From assembly GCA_032209605.1 (NCBI GenBank), contig JASFXZ010000056.1, positions 1-64,000 on the forward strand: a DNA stretch of 64,000 nt, given 5' to 3'. The translations under genes and the position numbers were made by a program. Shown here in pieces: positions 11,186-22,075 of the stretch (positions are counted from its first letter, which is position 1; each line of letters opens with the position of its first letter). The notes below the pieces were generated by a model that searched no databases, was not told the DNA's origin, and saw only the letters and a list, made by a program, of their open reading frames with translations. Source of the DNA: Mactromeris polynyma (Eukaryota > Mollusca > Bivalvia > Venerida > Mactridae).

Positions 11186-11766
11186 ATGTGCTGTTCTGTT
11201 TTAAATGCAGTAAATCTACATTACAACAAATATGATTTTTCTGCAATCACATTGTTTAAATACATACTTATATCTGTTTGTAGCTAACGCTCCCTTGCTC
11301 TTAATTTTGCTTATAATTCAAATATATCAGCTATAACCTATACAAACAAGTGTCTACAACTATATATTCAGTGGGCATTTATTTAAGAAAATACCACCTG
11401 CTAACGGATTTATAATAGATTATCACGAAAATTGTCTCGTTTGAACAACCATTTGTATGGAATTAGCGTACTTTTATACTTTTGTGCGAGAGCTTTGTGT
11501 TGAACTTGGCGGAATCTACAACTTGTATACAAGTTTCTACAACTTGTCTTCAACGAAAAAGGATATATTTAATGACTATCATCTGCATAAAGGTGTGTGT
11601 ATGTGATTATAAACATGTCTGTATAAATGGGTAAACACAGTCGATCAATGCCAAAGAAACGGACCAAGTCTGAGTCTTCTCCGATATCAACCGAACATAT
11701 TCAATGTGATAAACGTATAGTCATTAATGACATTAAACCAAAATCAAAGTATGCAACAAACGTATA
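11186..11766. other. Non-coding stretch
   Basis: AT-rich DNA between two LINE relics. I see no gene or clear repeat in it. Confidence 0.4.
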
Positions 11767-14270
11767 TAAACGGATCACCACAGTATGGAAATAGCGGTAA
11801 CTATACCGTTCTACAAACACCGACTAATCAATCTACATATATGAACTCTTTATTACCTAATCAAGACTTTATTAAAATTATCTTGTTATGATATACCAAT
11901 ATTTGTGAAAAGTGGCATTCAAGTAGGTCGAATATTAATATACCAGGCTATATTCTTCACCGAGTGTTTAAGACAAAATCGAGTAAAATGGCCAAACGAT
12001 TTATAATAATTGTGTATTTTAGAGAAAATCTTAACAGCTGAATACAGGCGATTAAAGTATTTCGTAACTGTTTTATGTGGTTTGAACTAAATTGTGGGCA
12101 ATCAAGTGTAGAGAAAAGTATAAATTTTGTGCGTGCTACATTCCACCTGAAGGTTTGACTTAGTTTACAAATATTAGTTTTTGCTTGTATGAGTGTGACT
12201 TTTTTTATGTGTTGATAGTGTGATGGTTGATGTTTATTTGATAATTGATTTAAATTGTACAATAAGAAATGTATGTGATTCTGTTGACAATATTGACTTG
12301 AGAGATATCTCATTTTACTGGAAAGAACAGGCAATTTTATCCCATTTAAAAATTCTCATGATACGACTTTAAATCCAATTGGTAGAAAATTTATATATCT
12401 ATGTAAGAAACATGAACTGTCTGTTGTCAACGGAAGATTAGACGAAGGTAGTTGTACTTATTATTGTAAACATAGAAATCGAATGTGCTGTAGCACGGTT
12501 GATTATTTTATCACAATTTATTGAAATTTTGAGTATATCACAGATTTTAGGGTACATACAATGATTGCATATTCTGATCATTGCCGAACTACTTTTAAAA
12601 TCGCATGCCGAATCGAGGTATCTAAACAAAATATGAATAGCAAAATGTCATTTGAACTGGTCATATGGGGTCAAAACAGACTGAAGCTATTGCGATAAAC
12701 GATATTGTTTTCAAGTCAAACTCAGTTAAACGAAACAGCTTCTAAAAATCGAACACCTCCAGTATATAATGTTCTATTAACTATGAACAATATTCAAATT
12801 GAGCCATCAGATATCATCCCTATTTTAAAGTATTTATCTACTGCGAAGCCTGTAGATCCAGATTTAAATAACACTCGTATTCTTAAAGAATTACAATAAA
12901 CGATATCCCGATTCGTGGAAATTAGCTAATGTCTGTTCAGTGCTTAAACAGATGACCCTACGCGTGTAAACCAATAAACTGTTTGATTTTCTGCCAGAAC
13001 ATACGAGGGTTACCAATGGCATTATTCAAACTCGAGGACATGTAAAATTCAAACTGCCTCTTTTTATCTTTACAAGCATTCTTGTATTGAGCCTTAGCAA
13101 TAAGTTATGAATTAAGATCCTTGGCAAACCTGGTTTCCCTATACATTTGTAACTAACTATTCGCAATCCTTTTCAAAGCTTTACATTCTTGTTCATAATA
13201 AGTTTTGTTAGAATGAACATTTCGTTTATGAGGACGTTTAGTTGAACAAAATTCATTACTAACATATAGTATACACTTTTGAAATTATATTACAATAGAG
13301 TTAACATCAACATTCACAGTTTCCAACATATGGTCAATATTTGAAAATTCTCCATTTAAAATACTTTCCTGCAAAATATTTTGATACTTTTCACAATTAT
13401 CCCTATTGATATGTATTTTGTATCAGGATTATTCAATGTGTTATCACTTAGATGATCACTATTCAACAATGGTCTATCTAATGTTAGTATAATTGGCATA
13501 TGGTCACTTTCCGGACTTACTTCAACCTTCATATCTTTAAAAATTGAACACATTCTATTGCTACATATGAAATAATCGATCACACTAGATCCAACTGCAC
13601 TATGGTAGGTATATTTCCCCAGCATCCTTATCCATGCCAATGCGGCCATTTACTATACAGAAGAAGTTCGCAATACACAAATTGATCAAGGAACGACCAT
13701 AACTATTGACATTTTTGTCCTTAGAACATCTATCGCTTAATGATTCAGGTTCAAACAAACCGTTATACTGCTCTAGCTCTGGTATATTATTTTCAAGCGA
13801 AATAGAATCGTTCAACGTACCGGTTTTAGCATTTAAATCACCACTTAGTTAGGATTAATAATATTACTACTTAACAACTGGTCTAGTTCTTCTAATGCAT
13901 TCATATTAAATGGTATTATACACAGGTGATTGAGCTGGAGGATTATACATGTTAACAAACAAGACATCTTTATCAGTGTTAAGGAGACATTTATCAAGTA
14001 ATAAAACAACACTAAAATTATAGTCGTGACACACTCTGCAAATATAGTGCGAGTACAAATCCTTGACAAAAACAACACCACCCATGTTTCTGCCTGATGC
14101 GTTGGATTGCTTAGCACTACATATGTAACTGGTATAAACAGTCATAAAGTCACCTATAGAGTCATCGTTGGTATACCAAGTCTCTTGAATACAAATATCA
14201 TCAAAATGGCTTAAGTAGTTCATGAAGTCAAAGTTACTAAGTTTGTCATACAGTTTATGTGATACTTGGG
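11767..14270. repeat. Unit 1 of a 2.5-kb tandem duplication
   Basis: The unit is segment A (11767-13009), a linker (13010-13281) and segment B (13282-14270). A recurs almost unchanged at 14272-15514 and B at 15515-16519. B in this unit lacks 16 bases that unit 2 keeps near 16081. Both segments are LINE relics in opposite orientation. Confidence 0.93.
12330..12960 (+). pseudogene. LINE endonuclease/RT relic, plus strand (copy in unit 1)
   Basis: The plus strand reads an endonuclease C-terminal half (SVVNGRLDEG, STVDYFI, YSDHC), then the start of the RT domain (IIPILKYLSTAKPVDPDLN, then DSWKLANVCSVLKQ). Stops and a large internal loss make it non-functional. The order EN then RT N-terminus is that of LINE ORF2. 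Confidence 0.65.
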
Positions 14271-14325
14271 TTAAACGGATCACCACAGTATGGAAATAGC
14301 GGTAACTATACCGTTCTACAAACAC
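13010..14325 (-). pseudogene. LINE ORF2 endonuclease relic, minus strand (copy in unit 1)
   Basis: Minus-strand blocks follow the APE endonuclease order: NYLSHFDDICIQETWY (catalytic Glu), VNMYNPPAQSPVYN, a truncated D-LNAKTG block (16 bases lost), VIDYFICSN, PESDHMPIIL (catalytic Asp-His). The EN-RT linker follows in 13010-13281, reading ARAQYKN-like and MFWQKIKQ blocks. Frameshifts separate the blocks. Confidence 0.75.
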
Positions 14326-14839
14326 CGACTAATCAATCTACATATATGAACTCTTTATTACCTAATCAAGACTTTATTAAAATTATCTTGTTATGATATA
14401 CCAATATTTGTGAAAAGTGGCATTCAAGTAGGTCGAATATTAATATACCAGGCTATATTCTTCACCGAGTGTTTAAGACAAAATCGAGTAAAATGGCCAA
14501 ACGATTTATAATAATTGTGTATTTTAGAGAAAATCTTAACAGCTGAATACAGGCGATTAAAGTATTTCGTAACTGTTTTATGTGGTTTAAACTAAATTGT
14601 GGGCAATCAAGTGTAGAGAAAAGTATAAATTTTGTGCGTGCTACATTCCACCTGAAGGTTTGACTTAGTTTACAAATATTAGTTTTTGCTTGTATGAGTG
14701 TGACTTTTTTTATGTGTTGATAGTGTGATGGTTGATGTTTATTTGATAATTGATTTAAATTGTACAATAAGAAATGTATGTGATTCTGTTGACAATATTG
14801 ACTTGAGAGATATCTCATTTTACTGGAAAGAACAGGCAA

Positions 14840-15465
14840 TTTTATCCCATTTAAAGATTCTAATGATACGACTTTAAATCCAATTAGTAGAAAATTTATA
14901 TATCTATGTAATAAACATGAACTGTCTGTTGTCAACGGAAGATTAGACGAAGGTAGTTGTACTTATTATTGTAAACATAGAAATCGAATGTGCTGTAGCA
15001 CGGTTGATTATTTTATCACAATTTATTGAAATTTTGAGTATATCACAGATTTAATGGTACATACAATGATTGCATATTCTGATCATTGCCGAACTACTTT
15101 TAAAATCGCATGCCGAATCGAGGTATCTAAACAAAATATGAATAGCAAAATGTCATTTGAACTGGTCATATGGGATCAAAACAGACTGAAGCTATTGGGC
15201 TAAACGATATTGTTTTCAAGTCAAACTCAGTTAAACGAAACAGCTTCTTAAAATCAAACACCTCCAGTATATAATGTTCTATTAACTATGAACAATATTC
15301 AAATTGAGCCATCAGATATCGTCCCTATTTTAAAGTATTTATCTACTGCGAAGCCTGTAGATCCAGATTTAAATAACACTCGTATTCTTAAAGAATTACA
15401 ATAAACGATATCCCGATTCGTGGAAATTAGCTAATGTCTGTTCAGTGCTTAAACAGATGACCCTA
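14840..15465 (+). pseudogene. LINE endonuclease/RT relic, plus strand (copy in unit 2)
   Basis: Nearly identical to 12330-12960, with the same in-frame stops. The decay therefore predates the duplication. Confidence 0.62.
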
Positions 15466-15514
15466 CGCGTGTAAACCAATAAACTGTTTGATTTTCTGCC
15501 AGAACATACGAGGG

Positions 15515-16519
15515 AAATTATATTACAATAGTGTTAACATCAACATTCACAGTTTCCAACATATGGTCAATATTAGAAAATTCTCCATTTAAAATACTTT
15601 CCTGCAAAATATTTTGATACTTTTCACAATTATCCCTATTGATATGTATTTTGTATCAGAATTATTCAATGTGTTATCACTTAGATGATCACTATTCAAC
15701 AATGGTCTATTAAATGTTAGTATAATTGGCATATGGTCACTTTCCGGACTTACTTCAACCTTCATATCTTTAAAAATTGAACACATTCTATTGCTACATA
15801 TGAAATAATCGATCACACTAGATCCAACTGCACTATGGTAGGTTTATTTCCCCAGCATCCTTATCCATGCCAATGCGGCCATTTACTATACAGAAGAAGT
15901 TCGCTATACACAAATTGATCAAGGAACGACCATAACTATTGACATTTTTGTCCTTAGAACATCTATCGCTTAATGTTTCAGGTTCAAACAAACCGTTATA
16001 CTGCTCTAGCTCTGGTATATTATTTTCAAGCGAAATAGAATCGTTCAACGTACCGGTTTTAGCATTTAAATCACCACTTATCAAGAGTTCATACAAGTTA
16101 GGATTAATAATATTACTACTTAATAACTGGTCTAGTTCTTCTAATGCATTCATATTAAATGGTATTATACACAGGTGATTGAGCTGGAGGATTATACATG
16201 TTAACAAACAAGACATCTTTATCAGTGTTAAGGAGACATTTATCAAGTAATAAAACAACACTAAAATTATAGTCGTGACACACTCTGCAAATATAGTGCG
16301 AGTACAAATCCTTGACAAAAACAACACCACCCATGTTTCTGCCTGATGCGTTGGATTGCTTAGCACTACATATGTAACTGGTATAAACAGTCATAAAGTC
16401 ACCTATAGAGTCATCGTTGGTATACCAAGTCTCTTGAATACAAATATCATCAAAATGGCTTAAGTAGTTCATGAAGTCAAAGTTACTAAGTTTGTCATAC
16501 AGTTTATGTGATACTTGGA
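15515..16519 (-). pseudogene. LINE ORF2 endonuclease relic, minus strand (copy in unit 2)
   Basis: This is the better preserved copy: 15833-16366 keeps LLISGDLNAKTGTLND (the GD-N-A metal-site block) that unit 1 has lost. The element continues on the same strand into the ORF1 relic at higher coordinates, so this copy is in original context and unit 1 derives from it. The EN/RT linker is deleted. Confidence 0.75.
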
Positions 16520-16541
16520 CCCCCCCCCTCCCCTCCCCTAT
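16518..16541. repeat. C-rich low-complexity tract at a repeat junction
   Basis: A run of Cs broken by T marks the edge of the 2.5-kb duplication beside the ORF1 relic. Confidence 0.7.
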
Positions 16542-17425
16542 GCGTTGGCTGCATCCTCATGGGAAGTTGTTTCCATGTCCTGAACCGGGTGTTCAAAAGT
16601 ACGTCGATGAGCTTGGTGAAATACACGGGTACGGAAACGACATGTGTCTGTAGTATCATCGTCATCTAGGACAACAAGCTTGCCCTTTGAGAAATACCCA
16701 CGACGATCATGTTGTTTAAGGTCATCAAGTTGATGCCTCTCTTGAAATGTGAGATCGTTGGTAATACGAATACCTTGACTTCTAAGTTTGTCTCTGAATT
16801 TAAAAAGAAAGAACTTATACATCCGCGCATTTGAATTTCACCAGGATCATTCTTGGTCGGTCATTACCAGAGAATTTGCCCATGCGCTTGGCAAACAAGA
16901 TACTGCTGTCGAAATTGTAGCCTTGACCAATGGTTTCCTCAGATGTAGCACTGTCGGGTAGATTAGAGATAGGTTGCTCGTTGAGTATCTCATCTTCCAT
17001 GTCTGGAGTTTCCCCAGCTGTAGCACTGACGGGTAGATTAGAGACAAGTTGCTTAGTCTGGTTGGGTGTCTCATCTTCCATGTCTGGTACACCGAAAATA
17101 CGCAAATTACTCTTGCGTAGCTCACGGTCCATCATATTCATTTGGCTCAACATATTTTCAATGCAATGCAATTTGCCTTAACTTCATCATTTATTGCAAG
17201 TACTCCAATATCACGTTCTAACACAGCAGACGTACGTTCAATTCCATCCACCTTTGATTTGATAGATTTCAATTCATTTTCTAAAACCGACTGTTTCTAA
17301 TCAAACTTCTTCACGTTGAGTTTGATTGTTCCAATATCAAATTGTACACCTGAGAGATCGCTTCTAACACTGGTTATATCATTCCTTAGTTCTGATATTT
17401 CTGATGATGTTTTTTTCATTGGCAT
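16538..17425 (-). pseudogene. LINE ORF1-type RNA-binding protein relic
   Basis: In minus-strand order: a coiled-coil with heptad-like spacing (from ATG at 17425; blocks ISELRNDITSVRSDL and VLENELKSIKSKVDGIE), then ELRKSNLRIFGVPD, an acidic insert, RPRMILVKF, then FFLFKFRDKLRSQGIRITND and a C-terminal part. This is the coiled-coil / RRM-like / CTD layout of L1-type ORF1 proteins, which coat the retrotransposon RNA. Stops in the coiled-coil and a frameshift near 16820 break it. The acidic insert is a direct duplication of about 26-27 residues (PDMEDE...SNLP.SAT..ET twice, 16930-17095). Confidence 0.75.
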
Positions 17426-17443
17426 TCTCAATCGCTTTAAGAA

Positions 17444-17668
17444 TTAATCAGTCTCTTGTGTCGGTCCTGGATTTAGTTCAATGTCCGATGCTAGCAACAA
17501 TAGCCTGCTGTGGTATAAACCATAGAGGCAGTGTACACAAGTGTCTGTTTGGCCAAATGATATATTGAACATTCCATTAGATTGTCCGATAAGGCGTATG
17601 TATTGACAAATGCATATCGTGATGCAAGCAATCCATATACACAGTTTAGGAGCACCAGAATAAATCAA
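17444..17668 (-). pseudogene. LINE 5' leader with 2A-like motif
   Basis: The frame ends HSRLLLLASDIELNPGP followed by TQETD and a stop. DIELNPGP (17485-17462) matches the 2A consensus D-(V/I)-E-x-N-P-G-P, at which ribosomes skip a peptide bond between G and P. Such motifs are known near the N-termini of some non-LTR retrotransposons in invertebrates. The only in-frame ATG in the leader is at 17572, giving a leader of about 37 residues rich in Cys and Leu. A hydrophobic stretch before that ATG is also open. The ORF1 relic starts 19 bases after the stop, so the leader and ORF1 were probably one frame before a frameshift. Confidence 0.7.
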
Positions 17669-17689
17669 GATAAAATGAAAGTCCTCAAG

Positions 17690-20600
17690 TGAACATCAGT
17701 TGTTGTGAAGTAGGGTGTTCACACATTGAATGAAAGTCACATTTAAATCATTATTATTCCAATTTAACTTGTAATAACTCATTTGTTTAACAATAAGTCA
17801 GTTATATATTGAGAGAGTTTAAAACATGTCTTAACAGGTAGACAGCCACTAGCCATATAAATATATAATATACTTGTGTAAATACATTTAAATATCTAAT
17901 TTTCATACCAGTATGGTGTCATTTTCAAGATTGATTTGTGATATTTTGTGTTGTATATATGTTCATGCTTTTTGTTGCCATAGGCAAATATGTTTGCCGA
18001 TAAGCAATACAGATTCATTTGTATGTGGTTTGTTCAATCGATACAGTGTTAAACCACTGCATGAAATTCTGTATTGAATTTGAGTTTATATAAATTTATA
18101 ATTAATCTATAATGCAATGTTGCAAGAAATAATAACATCTTTATTTCATCAACTATATAGATATGCTGGTGAATCTTTGTTCTCAAAATGTGTAAAGTAT
18201 TTCTACAGCTGATTGATCGTACAACAAAAACATACATTTAAATACAGTCAAATTGTTAAACTATCGTTCTCGGATTTTCGTTTCTTTTAATGATACTCGC
18301 TACTGGATGTAATTTATATTTCTCATCAAACGGAAACAATTTCACTTACTCTTGCTAGCTTGATAAAATTTACACCCATGCATTTAAATTTTGATTGTAA
18401 CTTATTGAAGGGAACGTTTATCAAATAACAGGCCTTGTTAATATCAATTGTCTCTGCTTCCTGCCAACACTACGTTATACGCGTTTGTGAGATAAATATG
18501 CATACAGAAGACATTTGTGATTTGGCAAGATTATACAACACAATGATAATCTATTAGAATTACAAATGTTTTAAAGTGAATAAAACATAGTTTAACAAGA
18601 CTAAATTTAAATTATCGCTTTGAAGTATTTCTGACATTTGATCAACTATTTAATCTGGATGTAGTATTATTACATGTGAATTTTATGTATGAATGGATGT
18701 TTCGACGTACTTTCATGTATTTGCTGCCAAATATTGGTATCTTTTATTTTTGTATTCACTTTGTGATGAAATACCATTATAAACGTAAAAGTAATTAGTA
18801 TACCGTACGCAAAAAGATAATAATTTTGAAGAATATGTGTTACCGTAAGAACTTTGTTATCATTCACAAACAATGTAAGACTGAAACACAGATTAAGACT
18901 TCAATATTCCAATCGTTTTTAGACTTGCGGTCGCAGGCCGGCAGTCTTTAGTACCGCAAATACAAAACAAGCATCGAAAGATCTACTTTATCGACACGTC
19001 CAATTGCACCGTTCATGCGCATTTTAATGTCTACTGTAAACGTGGTAAGAATTACGGTGATCACTAATTTGGACGGAGGTCAAACATGCCTTTTAATCGT
19101 AAACACTTGTTATTCATTCTAAACGAATTACAATTTGTTTGAATAATTGTTATTATTACCTCTACATTTTATACAGTTTTATAAGAATATACCTTGATAA
19201 CCGCGTTGGAGCAAAAAGAACATTTTAAAGTCGAAGTCTTAGTTTCAGTCTCAAACAAAGTTTTGATATATATGTCATGTTATATAACATCTTTTGAGAT
19301 GATTGTGCATGTATTGTCAAGTATTGTCAAATTAGCTTTTATGAAATGATTTCAAAGTATGTTTTCTTCATAACGTTTCTTACATAGTTTTAGAATATTT
19401 CGCACTGAACATTTTCTCTTACAAGGTACCACGATTTTTTGCTCAATTTCTCAGTGAACGTTCTTAGATATTTCATCTTTTTATCTTAGAACGTTCTAAT
19501 AAATATTTTGGTTAGAGAACGATCTCAGATTTTTCTGTCAATTTCTCATAGAATGTTCTAAGGTATTGCATGTTAATGCGTTTTGCAAATGAAATGATGT
19601 GTTATTTTATTACAAATATCATTGCCAGAAATATTTAGCCAATAGCTGGCTTTTTGATGAAATTGACGCTCTCGGCGGTATCGATTTGTCAGTCCGCCTC
19701 AATTTGGGGCTATAAAAATATAGAGTATACGGTTTTTTAGATTATCATAATTTTTTTGTCATTTAATTCACGTAATGTATTTACATATGAGCACAAACGT
19801 CAATGTTTCATTTTTAAAAGGATATACATTAGTTTATTATTGATTATTATCTCCATGCTTCCCTGTTTGATTTAAATTGTTATTATTACGCCTTATACCT
19901 ATAACTGAAAAACACACGAAAAACTGTAATTTTAAAAATATATTTTTAGATACATATTTAAAGTATTTATATTTAAAGTACAATATTTATCACATATGTG
20001 CACAAACTGCTATATATATATATATTATTATTTTTTTTTAATTAAATGAAATGTGATCTTCATGCTTCCCTGTTTGATTTAAATTAGCAATGTCTCCGGT
20101 AAGCAACGATGAATACAGTAATACTTTTAAAGATATAACTGTCGGGTAAAGTATATTTATATTTGCGCCTCTCCGCCTCTGCAGTTCCATTTATGTCATG
20201 CAACAAAAGGACAACCAACACAGTGTAAGTTCATGCCAGACAATTTATTTTAAAACAAAAGGAACTAAATCAAACTAAAACAATGACTAGTAATGTGTAC
20301 TTTTGGTAGCATAGGACATAAAGTTGGACTACAAAAGTCCACATAACAAACATAAATAAAATATATTACATAGATCCTGAAATATAGTACAAGGTGGGTG
20401 GTGGGGAGGAAAGTGGTGATAAATTGCAATAATAAACTTCACTGGAACAATCACAAGCTCCGCGTTGTTGATCCATAACATATTTAAATGAGTGTAAAGA
20501 TAATTAATTAACCAAAAGGTGAAGTTAACCCAAAGGTGACAAGTACCGGAACGGTTACAAAGGGTCCTCCAGCTAAAATAATAATCAATATTGAAAAATA

Positions 20601-21420
20601 GCTGTAAATATAAATAACTTTATATTGTTACACTATATAAAGTATAATTTTTTGGTTAGTAGGTACTCAGAACTTTACCAATTTTTTCTTCTTTTCAAAT
20701 ACTTTTATTTGTTTTCTTGTTTTATATTTTTCTTTATTCTTTAATCTTGGATCATAAAGAAGTCAGTCGCACGTTTTTAAAACTTTGAAATTTTGACAAT
20801 AGACTGGACGTAACAGTTAATTGAGAAGACAAGAAAAGACTTAAGAAAGAATAAATGAAAAGGATTTGTCGGGAAATAATTACGTTGATGACGTCCTTTT
20901 GAACGATTTTTGTTAAGTTTCTTCCTATAATTTCGAATGCACTATATATCGTGGTGTACGCAACAGTGCGCGCGCATCATGACATCTGATTGATGTGATC
21001 AAGCCGGATGCAGCACTTATATGAGCTATCAATTTTCAATTTGTGCTCTTTATAGGGAAAATTTGGGGGAAATGTGACATTTGATAGAATAGCCTTGAAA
21101 TAAAATGTCGGTGTGGTTTTTTATTGACTGACTATTTAATCTGTAAATATGTGAAATTTAAAACAGTTTAACTCGAATACAATAAATATATTTTTTATAA
21201 TGATATTGTTTAATTTTAGTCAGTGTCATTATACTTTCTGTTTAAAAAAGACAAATGTATCTTTGCGATGCAAAAAAAGTATCAATGGTTTTTAAACTCT
21301 CTTTATTTTTAAAAGTCACTTTTTAAAATTTTGTGAACTGTAAAAAAAAAGAAAGAAGAATGTTTTAACGTAGTAAACTGTTCGAAAGGTACAAAACGTT
21401 ATTTTTGGTTTTTATGTAAA
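17690..21420. other. Long non-coding AT-rich stretch
   Basis: About 3.7 kb without a supportable gene. The only structure seen is the local duplication listed at 19770-20092 and scattered short direct repeats of AGAACGTTCT type near 19440-19560. Confidence 0.45.
19770..20092. repeat. Local direct duplication
   Basis: Two blocks about 212 bases apart share CATATG-GCACAAAC (near 19785 and 19995) and end in ATGCTTCCCTGTTTGATTTA (near 19856 and 20062). The middle of the second block has been replaced by AT/T runs. Confidence 0.6.
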
Positions 21421-21424
21421 AACC

Positions 21425-21880
21425 TTAAATATACTTCATTTGAACTTCTTAATTTTGAGTATATTTTTAAACATCATACATACTGACATAAAAGAGAGAG
21501 ATTACCGTCGCCTTTATTCTATACTGACGTAAGTGGGATTGGAGTTTAGTCTATTTAGAACAGTTCTACAGGGTAACAAATCTCACCATCATTTAAAGCG
21601 CCAGGAGACGAACAACTCAATATTGCCAAAACAAGATTTACGTCCCTCTGGAATTAAGCCGACGATAAATAGCTACAGGGAACGTCACATACATAAGAAT
21701 GTGCCTCTCCGCATAGACCTTTCGGGAACACAACAATCCATTAAACATCAGGCACTTGAGGAGGTTAAAGGCTACTATACGGCAATAATACACACAAATA
21801 ATAAAAGAAACTTCAGACAGAAAATTTCGATACAAAAAAATATTCCTCAGCAGAGGAAAACTGAGAGGAGTCAGCACCAC
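21425..21880 (+). repeat. Interspersed repeat family, copy
   Basis: Similar to 30550-30830 in the same orientation: shared blocks near 21430-21505 (ACATAAAAGAGAGA) and 21670-21850 (AGCTACAGGGAACGTCACAT, then CAGGCACTTGAGGAGG). A 165-base insert between the blocks ends a module (GTCGCCTTTATTCTATACTG) that also forms the edge of the copy at 38590. Other pieces lie near 8922, 31030, 39410 and 51500. It is probably non-autonomous; the class is not recognised. Confidence 0.75.
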
Positions 21881-21883
21881 ATT

Positions 21884-22075
21884 GTGTTGCCTTGCTCATT
21901 GTGGTGCCTTGCTCATTGTGGTGCCTTGCTCATTGTGGTGCCTTGCTCATTGTGGTGCCTTGCTCATTGTGGTGCCTTGCTCATTGTGGTGCCTTGCTCA
22001 TTGTGGTGCCTTGCTCATTGTGGTGCCTTGCTCATTGTGGTGCCTTGCTCATTGTGGTGCCTTGCTCATTGCGGT
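21884..22075 (+). repeat. 17-bp tandem array, about 11 copies
   Basis: The unit is GTGGTGCCTTGCTCATT, repeated with almost no variation. Since 17 is not a multiple of 3, all three plus frames stay open with the same rotating peptide. The long open frame at 21533-22156 is therefore an artefact of the array. Confidence 0.95.

Larger units (their letters stand above)
14272..16519. repeat. Unit 2 of the 2.5-kb tandem duplication
   Basis: Segment A' is 14272-15514, identical in length (1243 bases) to A. Segment B' is 15515-16519. The linker of unit 1 (about 272 bases) is missing, giving a direct A'/B' junction at 15514/15515. The right end at 16519 abuts a C-rich tract and the LINE ORF1 relic. 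Confidence 0.93.
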
